Assembly (NCBI GenBank): GCA_016722465.1 | Contig: JADKJC010000004.1 | Location: 248,001 to 312,000 of the forward strand | Source: Chitinophagaceae bacterium | GTDB taxonomy: Bacteria; Bacteroidota; Bacteroidia; Chitinophagales; Chitinophagaceae | Length of the DNA stretch: 64,000 nucleotides | Direction of reading: 5' to 3' | Shown: in pieces, positions 28,433 to 39,620 of the stretch | Layout: each line of letters starts with the position of its first letter | How positions within the stretch are numbered: position 1 is the first letter of the stretch | Made by a program: the position numbers and the translations under genes | The notes under the pieces: generated by a model | The model's database searches: none | What the model was told of the DNA's origin: nothing | Seen by the model: the letters and a program-made list of their open reading frames with translations, nothing else

Positions 28433-28876
28433 TTACTCTGTATCTTTCATCAGCGGCCATTGTTTATCTGCTTTCTCTATTAACTCCTGCTGGTTTTTTA
28501 GCCAAAGCTCCTGCACTTTTTTATTGTAATTGAAATACAGTTTGCCATTCTTTATTTTCCAGGTATCAATTTCTGTGGGGGCTTTATGCCCTTCTGCAGT
28601 GCCATAAGCACAATAACCACCATACTGTGGCGCATATTTTTCAGGAGCAGCACTAAATACAGCAGCATGCTCCTGGCTGGCAAATAACCAATTAGCCTCC
28701 TGCCATTGAATGGCAAATTCAGGTTTTCCTTTTGTGGCATTACCGTCGGTAAAAAATGCTACCACATCGTAGCCATGGATAGCTGTTCCGTTCGTGTTGA
28801 ATACACATGCCTTTTGCGCCATGCCTGAAAAACTGAACAGGCAGGTAAACAGAATCATAGTAAATGACCTTTTCAT
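28433..28876 (-). CDS. Secreted YHS-domain protein
   Basis: A 147-residue exported protein (signal peptide MKRSFTMILFTCLFSFSGMAQ). The mature part is a YHS domain: HGYDVVAFF, then EHAAVFSAAPEKYAPQYGGYCAYGTAEG with the conserved Tyr-Gly-Gly-Tyr-Cys stretch. YHS domains occur near metal-binding sites of copper ATPases and oxygenases and in small secreted proteins of unknown role. A tail of charged residues follows (WLKNQQELIEKADK). It converges with the small membrane protein gene at 28109-28369. Function beyond probable metal or redox linkage is unknown. Confidence 0.88.
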   Translation of the reverse strand: MKRSFTMILFTCLFSFSGMAQKACVFNTNGTAIHGYDVVAFFTDGNATKGKPEFAIQWQEANWLFASQEHAAVFSAAPEKYAPQYGGYCAYGTAEGHKAPTEIDTWKIKNGKLYFNYNKKVQELWLKNQQELIEKADKQWPLMKDTE

Positions 28877-29261
28877 AGTAAATTATTTTCCTGGTATGAC
28901 GGGGTAATGATTGATTGCTTACAGTATGAAAAGAAGATCTGTTCTTTTTTGCCAATAAAACGATTCAAACAACTGAGATGAAATGCCTGCAACCAAAGCT
29001 TGAAATGCACTGTCTATCTAATGCTGCTCAGTGAGTTATCCTGAACAACTTTATTTTTCAATGCGGATTTTTTAACCGATTTTTGAGAATAGGATTTTTT
29101 GAAGTCTTATTTTAACATTACCCTGTGCTGCTTATACTTTGATAACCGAAACTGCAGGTTTTATACCTGCGGGTATTGCTTTCGTTTGATCATTGACAAT
29201 AGCCAGCCCCTGATCCACCCTTTTCCGGAAACATTTAAGCATACAATTAACCACCATTCCA
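28877..29261. other. Intergenic region between divergent genes
   Basis: A 385-base gap between the YHS gene (leftward) and the 1,735-residue T9SS cargo gene (rightward), so it should hold both promoters. No convincing promoter element, hairpin or coding frame was found. Confidence 0.55.
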
Positions 29262-32200
29262 ATGAGAAAATTTACCATTCCTTTGAAAGGGTTCAGAACC
29301 CTGACTGCTGCATTGCTTTTAATGATTTTATCCAATGCTGCTGCTGCCCAGTTTATCACTTACCCGGTGCCTTCGCAAGCAATTACCCGTGGACTCGACA
29401 GTACGTTACTTACGGTGCAGATATCTTTTCCTGCCTGTACCAATGTAAGTGTTACTGTTAACCTTGGCGCCACCAATGCTCCGGGGCTTATTGAATACAT
29501 ACCGGGATCTGTCACCAAGATATCTGGCACGGGTACCATTACAGAAAGTAATATTTCCAATCTATCCAGCCCGGTATTTTCCATTGGTAACACCACTCTT
29601 GGTCAAACACTCCGTTTTACCATCAGGCGCCGTGCCTTCTGTGGCAGTGCAGCTTCTACCAAAGATAATATTGTGGTAACCGGTACTGGTGGAGGCTGTA
29701 ATTTCAGCGAAACCAATACCAATATCAATACCTATACGTTACTGGCTCCGGCCTTTACCATCACACCTCCGGCCTCCCTCGTGAATGCAAATGTTGGGGA
29801 TACTTATAACCGTAGTATTGGTGTTGTAAATGGAGGCAATGGTTGCGCCGATACCGTTGGTTTCTGGATTAAATATCCGGCTGCCAGCATGCAGCTGAAT
29901 GGTTTGAGTTTTGCCGGTAACCCCATTACTCCAATTTTTACCAATGGCGACAGCAGCTATTTTGAATTGAGTGGTTTGTTGCTGGGAGCAGATAATAAAT
30001 TGTGCAATGGAGAAACTGTTACGCTGGTTGAAAATGTTACCATCTTAAAATGTAAAATAGTAACTACTTACGGTGCTGCAGGATTTGATTTTGCCAATAC
30101 ACGTTGCCAGGTAACTGCTGCGGTAAGCGGTATGAGCATGAGCAATGCATTGCCTTCGTTAGGAGTTGCACTGGCACCTGCCAGCGCATTATCAAGCTGC
30201 TTTGTATCTGCCCCAAGGGTGATGACCTATACCATTACCAATAATGGCGCCGGACCAGCCACTAACATTGTAGTGAACACAGGTAGCCAGTTCAATAATT
30301 TACCAAGGGGAGATTCCTATGGGTACATCGATACTGCCAGTTTGCAATTAACACTTCCGGGCGGTAGTGCTTTCCATCCCGATAATTCTTATTATACCGG
30401 GTTCACTGCCACTTTCAGTTCAGCAGGGGTAAATAACTTAATCTGTAATGAAGGTAAAGTAGCCCATTTGCAATTAACACTTCCTGCAAGTGTTATACTG
30501 GGCGCAGGCGAATCCATTACCCTTGTTTATAATGTCGTTTATTGCTCAACTACCAACAGTTGTACGGATGTATACACTTCCAATTCCCAGGGAACCCAGG
30601 TGCTATATAAAAATGCCTGTGGCAACACCAATTATTCAACAGGCAATTATGCAGGGTCTACTTCCCTGGCATTTAATGTTCCTTCCATCACTTCTTTTGA
30701 ATTTCCTGCACAGGTACGTGCCGGCGACTGCTATGATGTTACGCTGTCAACCAATACCAATATTACTTCCAATCTTTCAACAAGGAGTTATATTGAATAT
30801 ACATTGACCCTTCCACCGGGAGTAACTTTCAGCGCTGCTAATTTAATCGGTATTGTTTCCCCGCCACAGGCAGGGTATCCAAGGGTAATAGGCAATAAAG
30901 TAATTACACGTTATAATACCAATACAGGCGGTAACCAGGTAAAATTCATTTTCTGCACACCATCAACTTTGTGCACTACAGAAAACCTTTCGGCTACAGT
31001 TACGGTTAGCCCCGACAGCAGTTGTGAAATAAGCAACCCGGCCAACATCAACAGTGTAAGCCGTTGCTCAAGTTCACCAATTAGTTTTGTTTGTACCGGG
31101 CCCTGCAATACAGGGGGTACGGTGCCTGTTTACTGGAAATACAACAGGAAAAATTATGGCGACCCAGATAACAACTTTAATAAATTATCAGATGGCCCGG
31201 GAGCTGTAGATCCTAATATTGTTTATAAAGACAGGTATCGCCCGGGTGATACACTGCACAGTGAATACAGGGGTTACCTGGTGGCACAAACAACACCAGC
31301 AAGCATTACTTCCTGGAACCATGTCAATTCCAACTGGAGTTTTTCAAAACATATCTGGGTGCCTGCCGGAACCGCTACAGTAACGATTAAGAGAGGTGCA
31401 GTTACTACAGTAGTGCCGGCCGTGCCTGTTGCTGTTGTTACTTATGGTAAAGAATATAACGCTGACTTTAGCCAGGCCCCGGTTGCATTAACCAGTTTAG
31501 CGCCGTTCCTGCCTGATGACAGTGTAATTGTGGAAGCTGATTTTATTTTAAAGGACAGTTTGCTATCGTCACCAACACCTGCATCTGTTGTACACATGAC
31601 GGCTGTTGATGATGGTACAAGGGGCAAAGCATTTGCGGATGCTCCGGATATTGTACTGTTGAGAAACAGCGTGCATGCAAGTGTGGTTGCCAACCCGGCA
31701 GCAATTGATCAGTTTACCTGCTTTGTTCCTTTGTATAATGCCAATACATTGCACCTGTTCCATTTCTCTTTATTGTATGGAAGCAACTTAACAGGATGTA
31801 ATGCTGCAAAGCATGAGATAAGAGGTTTTACAAGGAAGTTGGGCGGCTATACTGCTAATTATTTCCCCGGTGAATACCGACCGGAATTTATTCCAGACAG
31901 TTTAATACTGGCTTTCCCGGTTGGTATGACGGTTATCCCCGGCAGCCAAAGCGTATCCGGAATCCTGGTTAATACGCCACCAACATCAACAGCGGTTTCC
32001 AATGCCAGCATACTTCCTTACGTTACCATCAGTGGTTCTTCAGCAACGGGTACCACTGTAATATTTGATACCAGGGCAGCATTGGCTGCTAATCCAGGCT
32101 GGAAAATTCAGAGCGAAGGCAATACTTATATTTTTGGTATGGATGCCAGGGGAGGATGCGCCACCGCCAACGCATTCAGTATTGCAGGAAGACAAACGGG

Positions 32201-34469
32201 TCATATTTACCAATGGCCCTCGCAGGTTAGTGAGGCCCGTTATGATGATTCTGCAAGAACGCAGGTGAGTTCATCCTACAGCAACCTGAATAAGCCAAAT
32301 GTAAACCTGAGTTCACCGGATGCCACCGTTGCTCCGGCAAGTGATACTGCCAACTGGTCTATCCTGTTGCAGAACAGCAGCGGGCAGCAGGCTCCGTTTA
32401 ATTATATCAGGATAACAAACAATGCTTCATTTGAAAATATAATAGTTAAGATTGGTAACACTGTTTATACACCTAACACAGATGGTTTATATGAATTAGG
32501 TAATATTTCATCCGGTGCTACCACCACCGTAAGTATTACTGCCAATACCAACAGTTGTTCAGCAGACAGTATATTGGTTGAAAGTGGCTGGGATTGTGCG
32601 GCCTATCCAACAGGCATCGAACTGAGCAGTTACAGTTGCTGGAAAACTTTGTGGTTAACTGCAGATCCATTGCTAAGCCAGATACAGTTGTCTGTAGAAA
32701 GGCAACCGGTATCTCCGGATATTGCATTGTGTACCAATGATACCATGATCTTTAAAATCAACAGTGCCCTTGCAAACTATGCTGATAATGCAGAGTTCAG
32801 GGTAACTGTTCCTGAAGGAATGGTGATTGCCAGTGGCGAGATTGAATACCCTGACGGTAGCGGGAACTGGGAAACCATTACTCCTGATAACGACAATGGT
32901 GTGTTAGTGTACAAAATAGAATCTCACTCAGGTGTTGATTCTGTTGGGTTACCAGGTACGATCAGTAACCCGGGTACAGCCAACAGGGCCGCCAACTTAA
33001 GACTGAGTTATTCTGCCAACTGTGATTTTGTTAGCGGCAGTAAAGTATCGGTACAGCAAAGGGCAGACAGGCCATGTGGGTTACAAATTTCTACCGATCT
33101 TGGTTTTAACGGAGTGGTAAGGGCAAATCCAGTTAATATCACGGGCGCTACTGGCCCTGGCATTGTTGGGTTCGATCTTAACCTTGCACCAGCAACCATC
33201 AATTGCGGTACTACTACGATCAGCGGAAACATTACACCTTCCGGCGAGTCCACTACCGCATCGGATACCATTGTGGTAGTTTTCCCTCCGGGAGTAGAAT
33301 ATGCCGGCAACTTTGTAAGTGCGGATGGTATGACGGTGGCCGCAGGTTTCCCTGCTGCTGGCGTTGGCGGCTCACAGGTATTAAAATTAAAAGTGCCTGT
33401 CGGTATTAGTTCTGGCAATCCTGTCAATTATAGTTTTGATATCCAGGCTTCTTTTGTTGATTTTGGTTGTGGCAAGCTGGTGATATCCAGCCAGATGGAA
33501 AGAACTTCTGCTATCTTAAGCTGTAATGGTACCCCATGTCCGAACGGAAGCAGGTATGTAGTAGGCAGTACAGAAAACCTGATCACTATCGAGAAGCCAG
33601 ATCTTTCCATTACTGGCTTTGAATATGTATCCGGTAGTTTTGCTGAGGGCGGAACGGCAACCGTTGCAATTACTGTTGCCAACAGTGCGATGCTGGCAGC
33701 AGCTGCATCCAGCTATAATGTAGAGTTCTTCTGTGGCAGCAATACCACCGCTTTTGCATCTGCATTATTCACCCCGGCAATACCGGCTCAAAGTAATGCT
33801 ACGGATAATTTAACCATCAGTATTCCGGCTTCACCAGTTTGTAATAACGGCGAATCCGTAACAGCTGCCATCAGGCCGCTTACAGCATTAAACCAGCAGC
33901 AGTGTCTTTGCCAGGGAACCACCCGGGGTATTTTGAAAGCATTGCCTGTGGTGTTGGATAATTTTTCTGCAAGGCAGGACAATTGCAAGATTATGCTGAA
34001 CTGGCATAGTGCAACAGAGCTTAACTTCAAACGTTATGACGTAGAGGTCAGCACCAACGGGCGTACGTTTAGTACAGCAGGAACCGTAACTGGCAGGGGA
34101 GATAACAGTAATTATACATTCAGCCACCAGCCTGCACCTGGCCGTGTGTACTACCGCCTGAAGATGCTTGATAACAATGGGGTTGCCAAATACAGCAGCA
34201 TCATTGCGATGAACTTATCCTGCACAGGTAAGAACCTGCTGCTGTATCCAAACCCGGCAAGCAGTGTACTCAATGTAAATCTTTCAGGGTTTGCAGGCAC
34301 CATCAATGGTAAACTGTACAATAGTACCGGACAGCTGATTGCCAGCAGGCAATTGCTGAATGGTACCAATAGTATTGCAGTTGACAGGCTGCCTGCCGGT
34401 ACTTATGCACTGGTAGTGAATGAACAGGACGGAACACCGCAAGTGTACAAAGTGCAGATAACACATTAA
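29262..34469 (+). CDS. Giant T9SS-exported protein with DUF11-like repeats
   Basis: A 1,735-residue surface protein with signal peptide ending SNAAAAQF. It is made of many Ser/Thr/Asn-rich beta-sandwich modules; one has the DUF11-type phrase YTITNNGAGPATNIVVN (about residue 325), and others carry LPPGVTFS and VPEGMVIASGEIEYPDG, typical of conserved-repeat domains in surface proteins. Near the end is an FN3-like module common before sorting domains (DNFSARQDNCKIMLNWHSAT), then a type A T9SS sorting domain (LLLYPNPASSVLNVNL, then GTYALVV) ending PQVYKVQITH. Cys residues are plentiful, suggesting disulfides. It is followed by a strong terminator. Likely an adhesin or matrix protein; the ligand is unknown. 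Confidence 0.9.
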   Translation: MRKFTIPLKGFRTLTAALLLMILSNAAAAQFITYPVPSQAITRGLDSTLLTVQISFPACTNVSVTVNLGATNAPGLIEYIPGSVTKISGTGTITESNISNLSSPVFSIGNTTLGQTLRFTIRRRAFCGSAASTKDNIVVTGTGGGCNFSETNTNINTYTLLAPAFTITPPASLVNANVGDTYNRSIGVVNGGNGCADTVGFWIKYPAASMQLNGLSFAGNPITPIFTNGDSSYFELSGLLLGADNKLCNGETVTLVENVTILKCKIVTTYGAAGFDFANTRCQVTAAVSGMSMSNALPSLGVALAPASALSSCFVSAPRVMTYTITNNGAGPATNIVVNTGSQFNNLPRGDSYGYIDTASLQLTLPGGSAFHPDNSYYTGFTATFSSAGVNNLICNEGKVAHLQLTLPASVILGAGESITLVYNVVYCSTTNSCTDVYTSNSQGTQVLYKNACGNTNYSTGNYAGSTSLAFNVPSITSFEFPAQVRAGDCYDVTLSTNTNITSNLSTRSYIEYTLTLPPGVTFSAANLIGIVSPPQAGYPRVIGNKVITRYNTNTGGNQVKFIFCTPSTLCTTENLSATVTVSPDSSCEISNPANINSVSRCSSSPISFVCTGPCNTGGTVPVYWKYNRKNYGDPDNNFNKLSDGPGAVDPNIVYKDRYRPGDTLHSEYRGYLVAQTTPASITSWNHVNSNWSFSKHIWVPAGTATVTIKRGAVTTVVPAVPVAVVTYGKEYNADFSQAPVALTSLAPFLPDDSVIVEADFILKDSLLSSPTPASVVHMTAVDDGTRGKAFADAPDIVLLRNSVHASVVANPAAIDQFTCFVPLYNANTLHLFHFSLLYGSNLTGCNAAKHEIRGFTRKLGGYTANYFPGEYRPEFIPDSLILAFPVGMTVIPGSQSVSGILVNTPPTSTAVSNASILPYVTISGSSATGTTVIFDTRAALAANPGWKIQSEGNTYIFGMDARGGCATANAFSIAGRQTGHIYQWPSQVSEARYDDSARTQVSSSYSNLNKPNVNLSSPDATVAPASDTANWSILLQNSSGQQAPFNYIRITNNASFENIIVKIGNTVYTPNTDGLYELGNISSGATTTVSITANTNSCSADSILVESGWDCAAYPTGIELSSYSCWKTLWLTADPLLSQIQLSVERQPVSPDIALCTNDTMIFKINSALANYADNAEFRVTVPEGMVIASGEIEYPDGSGNWETITPDNDNGVLVYKIESHSGVDSVGLPGTISNPGTANRAANLRLSYSANCDFVSGSKVSVQQRADRPCGLQISTDLGFNGVVRANPVNITGATGPGIVGFDLNLAPATINCGTTTISGNITPSGESTTASDTIVVVFPPGVEYAGNFVSADGMTVAAGFPAAGVGGSQVLKLKVPVGISSGNPVNYSFDIQASFVDFGCGKLVISSQMERTSAILSCNGTPCPNGSRYVVGSTENLITIEKPDLSITGFEYVSGSFAEGGTATVAITVANSAMLAAAASSYNVEFFCGSNTTAFASALFTPAIPAQSNATDNLTISIPASPVCNNGESVTAAIRPLTALNQQQCLCQGTTRGILKALPVVLDNFSARQDNCKIMLNWHSATELNFKRYDVEVSTNGRTFSTAGTVTGRGDNSNYTFSHQPAPGRVYYRLKMLDNNGVAKYSSIIAMNLSCTGKNLLLYPNPASSVLNVNLSGFAGTINGKLYNSTGQLIASRQLLNGTNSIAVDRLPAGTYALVVNEQDGTPQVYKVQITH

Positions 34470-34483
34470 TATAATAGTAATTA

Positions 34484-34524
34484 AAAAAGAGGCTGTTCAT
34501 TTTTTTGAACAGCCTCTTTTTTTT
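34484..34524 (+). terminator. Strong intrinsic terminator after the giant protein gene
   Basis: A perfect stem (GAGGCTGTTCA with TGAACAGCCTC) flanked by A and T tracts, with a T-rich loop of about six bases and eight T after the stem. It begins 15 bases after the stop codon. Confidence 0.95.
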
Positions 34525-34565
34525 ATTTACGTGAGTCTTACAGGCATAAGTAAAATTGAATTGAT

Positions 34566-34958
34566 ATGCTCACAAGAAGATTAATCTATGCAGTACTCTT
34601 TATTTTTTGTACCTGGCTTGCCATTACTACCCGAACACATGCTTCCTGGTTTCATCCGTTGGTTGTAAAATATGGCGGAGATATTATCTGGGCAGGGATG
34701 TTCCTTTTTTTTCTGCGGATATTTTTTACCAGCATGAAATTGTGGAAGCTGGCGCTGATCTGTTTTGGCCTGGGTGTGCTGGATGAACTGCTGCAGTTGT
34801 ATCATGCACCATGGATAGAAGCGATCCGCCATACCAGGCTTGGTGGCCTGATGCTGGGATTTGGTTTTTTATGGAGTGATATTGTTTGCTATGCAGTGGG
34901 TACCCTGATAGCGAGTGGGTTGGTGGTTATGATTGAAAGGGTGGTGAGGGAGAAGTAA
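34566..34958 (+). CDS. DUF2809 family membrane protein
   Basis: A 130-residue integral membrane protein with four hydrophobic spans (LIYAVLFIFCTWLAITTR; IIWAGMFLFFLRIFF; LALICFGLGVLDELLQL; a last span ending ASGLVVMI). The WAGMFLFF and LDELLQLYHAPWIEAIRHTRLG stretches are typical of DUF2809 proteins, which have no known activity. It is a single gene between two terminators. Confidence 0.88.
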   Translation: MLTRRLIYAVLFIFCTWLAITTRTHASWFHPLVVKYGGDIIWAGMFLFFLRIFFTSMKLWKLALICFGLGVLDELLQLYHAPWIEAIRHTRLGGLMLGFGFLWSDIVCYAVGTLIASGLVVMIERVVREK

Positions 34959-35163
34959 AGCTGGGCATAGTTTAGCTCGTATGTTGTGAGAAATACCAAT
35001 GCGCTGGCATTTACGCAGCTAAAAAATGATCTGCTGTTGAATGGCTGCAGGATGGAAGCGTAAAGCACGCTGAGGAAAATGTGTGTGTGGTTTGTGGCGT
35101 ACTTGAAGCGAACAGCCGGAACTGGCGTACAGCAATGACATGATGTGAACAGCCCCAATAAAA

Positions 35164-35188
35164 AAAGCTGCGTAAACAACGCAGCTTT
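35164..35188 (-). terminator. Intrinsic terminator at the end of the polysaccharide operon
   Basis: A ten-base-pair hairpin (AAAGCTGCGT with ACGCAGCTTT around a short loop), with a T-rich tract on the minus-strand side, about 35 bases after the gmd stop codon. It probably ends the leftward polysaccharide transcript and may also work rightward. Confidence 0.85.
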
Positions 35189-35223
35189 AAAACATATATT
35201 GAAACAGGCTAAGTAGAATTTGA

Positions 35224-36300
35224 TCAGGCGTTCTCGATATCTTTTGCCACCATTTCTTTTACCAAACCAGCCAGGTCGTATTTTGGTTTCCAGCCTAATT
35301 TGGTGTTTGCTTTTGTAGCATCACCAATCAATAACTCCACTTCCGTTGGCCTGAAGTATTCAGGGTCTACCGCTACCACTTCTTTACCAACTTCCAGTTG
35401 ATAAGCAGGGTTGCTGCAGGATTTTATAATTCCTTTTTCATTGATGCCTTCGCCTTTAAATTCCAGTTCGATACCGGTTTCTGCAAAAGCCATCCTGATA
35501 AAATCACGTACCGTAGTGGTGATGCCTGTTGCAATTACATAATCTTCTGCAACATCTTGTTGCAATATGCGCCACATGGCATCCACATAATCTTTTGCAT
35601 GGCCCCAGTCTCTTTTGGCATCCATATTACCCATGTACATTTTATCCTGTTTGCCTTTTACAATGGCAGCCACTGCCCGGGTGATCTTTCTTGTTACAAA
35701 TGTTTCACCACGCAAGGGGCTTTCATGATTGAAGAGGATACCGTTGCAGGCAAATATGCCATAAGCTTCCCGGTAGTTAATGGTGATCCAGTAGGCGTAT
35801 AATTTTGCAACTGCATACGGACTGCGTGGATAGAAAGGGGTGCTTTCGCTTTGTGGTACTGCCTGTACCAATCCATACAATTCAGAAGTGCTGGCCTGGT
35901 AGATACGGGTCTTTTTTTCCAGCTTTAAAATTCTTAAAGCTTCCAGCAAACGCAGGGTACCAATACCGTCTGCATTGGCTGTGTATTCCGGTTCGTCAAA
36001 ACTTACTTTTACATGGCTCATGGCAGCCAGGTTATAAATTTCATCGGGCTGTGTTTCCTGTATGATCCTGATCAGGTTCGTACTATCCGTCATGTCACCG
36101 TAGTGCAATTGAAAACGCACATTTTTTTCATGTGGGTCCTGGTACAAATGATCAATCCGCTGTGTATTGATCAATGATGACCTTCTTTTAATGCCATGTA
36201 CTTTGTATCCTTTTTCTAATAAAAGGTCTGCAAGATAAGCGCCGTCCTGTCCGGTGATACCTGTTATCAGTGCTGTTTTTCCGTTATGTGTAGTACTCAT
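35224..36300 (-). CDS. gmd: GDP-mannose 4,6-dehydratase
   Basis: Converts GDP-D-mannose to GDP-4-keto-6-deoxy-D-mannose in the cytoplasm, the first step to GDP-L-fucose. It is a full-length 358-residue extended SDR enzyme: [19 protein letters not shown] binds [12 protein letters not shown] supplies the catalytic Thr/Glu region, and [10 protein letters not shown] has the Tyr/Lys pair. The stretch [17 protein letters not shown] is typical of Gmd. It is the last gene of the polysaccharide operon, 39 bases after fcl, which completes the GDP-L-fucose pathway. A terminator follows. Confidence 0.97.
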   Translation of the reverse strand: MSTTHNGKTALITGITGQDGAYLADLLLEKGYKVHGIKRRSSLINTQRIDHLYQDPHEKNVRFQLHYGDMTDSTNLIRIIQETQPDEIYNLAAMSHVKVSFDEPEYTANADGIGTLRLLEALRILKLEKKTRIYQASTSELYGLVQAVPQSESTPFYPRSPYAVAKLYAYWITINYREAYGIFACNGILFNHESPLRGETFVTRKITRAVAAIVKGKQDKMYMGNMDAKRDWGHAKDYVDAMWRILQQDVAEDYVIATGITTTVRDFIRMAFAETGIELEFKGEGINEKGIIKSCSNPAYQLEVGKEVVAVDPEYFRPTEVELLIGDATKANTKLGWKPKYDLAGLVKEMVAKDIENA

Positions 36301-36339
36301 ATTTATTGGGGGTAATGTTTAACGCTTATTGTAAATTAT

Positions 36340-37276
36340 TTATTTTCTTATCAGGTGATTCTCTAAAAAATCATGATAGGCCAACTGGATACCTTCTTTT
36401 AATTCGATGGTATGTTTCCAGCCAAGATTGTGCAGTTTGGTCACATCCATCAGCTTGCGTGGTGTACCATCTGGTTTGGATGAATCGAAAACGATGTTTC
36501 CTTCAAACCCAACAATTTCTTTTACAAGTGTTGCCAGTTCTGCAATGCTCAGGTCTGTGCCGGTACCAATATTGATGAGCTGCGGATCATTATAATGCTC
36601 CATTAAAAAGAAACAGGCATCGGCAAGATCATCGGCAAATAAAAATTCCCTTTTGGGTGTACCGGTACCCCATACCAGCATTTCTGCTGCATTGCTTTCT
36701 TTTGCCTCGTGCATTTTGCGGATGAGTGCCGGCAACACATGGGAGTTGGTGAGATTGTAATTATCGCCATAGCCATACATATTGGTAGGCATTACGCTGA
36801 TGAAATTACAACCATACTGGCTGCGGTAACCTTCACACAATTTAATGCCGGCAATTTTTGCGATAGCATAAGGCTCGTTGGTATTTTCTAAAATGCCTGT
36901 GAGTAAATACGCTTCCTTTAATGGCTGCGGAGCCAGTTTGGGATAGATGCAGGAACTGCCGAGGAACATTAACTTTTGAACTTTATTGATGTAAGCTGCA
37001 TGAATGATATTGGATTCAATCATCAGGTTCTCGTAAATAAAATCGGCCCTGAAAGTGTTGTTGGCAATGATGCCACCAACCCTTGCTGCCGCTAAAAAAC
37101 ATAGGCCGGTTTTTCTGCCTCAAAAAATCATTTACCTGCGCCTGGTTCCTCAGGTCAAGCTCTTCGGAGGTACGTGTGATGATATTATTAAACCCCCTGG
37201 CGGTTAAATTCCTGTAGATGGCACTACCCACCATACCCCTGTGCCCTGCGATGTATATTTTACTGTTCAGCTCCAT
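36340..37276 (-). CDS. fcl: GDP-L-fucose synthase, frameshifted
   Basis: The bifunctional 3,5-epimerase/4-reductase (Fcl/WcaG) that turns the Gmd product into GDP-L-fucose. The start [18 protein letters not shown] is the family NADP motif, and [15 protein letters not shown] and [14 protein letters not shown] carry the catalytic Ser and Tyr/Lys. The frame breaks between 37094 and 37114: adding one base to the plus-strand run of five T at 37110-37114 and one to the run of six A at 37094-37099 restores [19 protein letters not shown] and joins both halves without a gap. The repaired length of about 312 residues is normal. It lies in the polysaccharide operon directly before gmd. Confidence 0.93.
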
Positions 37277-37344
37277 TTTCCGGTTGTAGTTAAAAATTGA
37301 GGGTGCGAAGATAATTTTTTTAAATTACTTATCCTGCAGTTGGG

Positions 37345-38411
37345 TTAAGGCTGTTTTGGTTGGTTGATTTTGTAATAATCAAGGTACCAGTCTATAAAAT
37401 TGCTTACACCCTGTTCTACAGAAGTAGCGGGGTTATAGCCTAATTTTGATTGAAGGTCGCCAATATCTGCGTAGGTCTTGTACACATCTCCGGGCTGCAT
37501 CGGCAGCATTATTTTCTCCGCTTTTTTATTCAGTTTTTTTTCAATGGCTTCAATAAAGGCAGTCAATTTAACCGGCTTACTGTTGCCGATATTGTATAGC
37601 TGATATGGTGCTTTAGAAGAAGAAGGCTGGGGGTTTGCTCCATTCCATTCCGGGTTGCCGGCTGGTGTGTTATTGATCACTCTTACCACACCATCTACAA
37701 TATCATCAATATAGGTAAAATCCCTTTCCATTTCACCATTATTAAACACCTGGATAGGCTGTCCATCAATAATGGCTTTGGTAAATAAGAACATGGCCAT
37801 ATCGGGCCTGCCCCATGGGCCATATACGGTAAAGAAACGCAAGCCGGTTGTTGGCAGGTTATACAAATGGCTGTACACATGTGCCATCAGCTCATTGCTT
37901 TTTTAGTAGCGGCATACAAACTGATGGGATGATCTACCGCATGATCCTTATCAAAGGGAATGATCTCATTGAGGCCATACACGCTGCTGCTGCTGGCATA
38001 AACAAAATGTTTGATGTTGAAATTGCGGCAGCATTCAAGCAGGTTGGCAAAGCCAACGATATTGCTTTCAATATATGCAGCAGGATTGGTGATACTGTAA
38101 CGTACGCCAGCCTGTGCAGCTAAATTTACAACGATGTCAAATTTTTGTGTTGTAAATAAACGGTCAAGATTTTGTTTGTCTTCAAGTTGAAGTTGTATGA
38201 AAGTATAATTGCTGGTTTTGCTTGGGTACAGTTGATTGTAATGTATCTGCTCTTTATCAATGCCTGCTGCCTTCAGCCTGTCGTATTTGAGGCTTACCTG
38301 GTAGTAATCATTCAAGGAATCAAGCCCTACCACTTCAAAGCCATCAGCTGCCAGCCTGTTTGCCAAATGAAAACCGATAAAACCTGCAGAACCCGTAACT
38401 AAAACTTTCAT
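37345..38411 (-). CDS. UDP-glucuronate 4-epimerase-like NAD-dependent epimerase, frameshifted
   Basis: An extended SDR nucleotide-sugar epimerase of the CapI/UDP-glucuronate 4-epimerase type. The ATG at 38411 starts the NAD motif [26 protein letters not shown] and YAATKK hold the catalytic Ser and Tyr/Lys. The frame stops at a plus-strand run of six T (37899-37904): adding one base gives [18 protein letters not shown], the family's normal continuation, then [16 protein letters not shown]. The repaired protein is about 355 residues. It would interconvert UDP-GlcA and UDP-GalA or a related pair, supplying an acidic sugar for the polysaccharide. The exact substrate is inferred from general family resemblance. 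Confidence 0.9.
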
Positions 38412-38454
38412 GTAAAAAATTGAAAACAAAAAATAATTGAATATCCTTCCAAAG

Positions 38455-39548
38455 TTACCTGTTATAAGTGTTGTATAAAATATTTACTATTCTTTCTGAT
38501 GTATTGCCATCCCATAATTCAGGAACCGTTCCTTTTTTCCAGGCACCGGCCAATATCTTTTTCAAACATTCCGATAACTTAACGATGTCATCACCGATGA
38601 GTTCGTTGGTGCCCTGTGTAACGGTTTCCGGCCTTTCGGTTGACTTCCTGAGGGTAAGACAGGGAATGTGTAATACGGTTGCTTCTTCTGTAATGCCGCC
38701 GGAATCGGTGATGATGCCTTTGGCATTTTTTACCAGGTAAATGAACTCCAGGTATCCCAATGGATCAATCATGATCAGTTTATCTGTTGGTATATTGTGT
38801 GCGTCAATGATCTTTCTTGTTCTTGGATGTACCGGAAACACGATTGGGAAATCAGCGGTTGAATTGGTGATCGCCTTCAGCAATAATTTTAATTTTTCAG
38901 GATCATCCACATTGGAAGGCCTGTGCAGTGTTACCAGGAAATAATTGCCGTTTGACAGCTTTTCTTCTTCCCAGAAAGGCGGTTGCTGCAACCTGTTAAG
39001 GTTTTGAAACAATGTATCGATCATGGTGTTGCCAACAAAATGAATCTTGTTTTCTGCAACCTGGTATTTTTTCAAATTATCGTTAGCCACCATTGTTGTA
39101 GTAAAGTAATGGTCGCAGATAGAATCGGTCACAATGCGGTTGATCTCTTCCGGCATGGTCATATCACCGGAACGGATACCTGCTTCCACATGCACCACGT
39201 CTATACATATTTTTTTGCTGAAATGGTACATGCCATGGTAGAAGTAACATCACCCACTACCAGTACAACATCCGGCCTGTTATCTACCAGGTCTTTTTCA
39301 AACTTCACCATGATACCGGCTGTTTGCTCTGCCTGGGTACCGCCGCCGCATTCTAAGTTCACGTGAGGATCGGGGATGCCGAGCTGTTCAAAAAAATCGC
39401 CGCTCATTTTTTTATCGTAGTGCTGGCCGGTATGCACCAGCCTGTATTGTACTGCCTGGCCCTGGCTCTGTGCTTTGAAAATAGCTTTGATAATCGGTGC
39501 TATCTTCATAAAGTTAGGCCTGGCGCCTGCAACAATGGTAATTAACAT
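38455..39548 (-). CDS. wecB: UDP-N-acetylglucosamine 2-epimerase (non-hydrolysing), frameshifted
   Basis: Interconverts UDP-GlcNAc and UDP-ManNAc in the cytoplasm. Clear markers are the start TIVAGARPNFMKIAPI, then VHTGQHYDKKMSGDFFEQLG, VVHVEAGIRSGDMTMPEE and LLVTLHRPSNVD-like sequence, with DSGGITEEA near the C-terminus. The frame breaks at a plus-strand run of seven T (39210-39216); one more base gives ISAKKICIDVVHVEAG and joins the halves. The repaired protein is about 364 residues, normal for WecB. UDP-ManNAc could be used directly or oxidised to UDP-ManNAcA, but no WecC-type dehydrogenase is seen here. It is part of the leftward polysaccharide operon. Confidence 0.95.
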
Positions 39549-39620
39549 AGTATTTGATAGGTTTGAATTGTGCCTGATATTGTATAAAACGCCGTCGTTA
39601 ACAAATTATTATTATGTGAA

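Noticed and set aside
34889..35179. Leftward 96-codon frame after the DUF2809 gene
   Set aside because: It overlaps the end of the DUF2809 gene, has no domain or signal character and lies in a gap with a terminator.
37016..39548. Separate short genes for the two halves of fcl, the epimerase and wecB
   Set aside because: Each pair of halves joins into one normal-length enzyme when one or two homopolymer bases are added, so they are reported as single loci.
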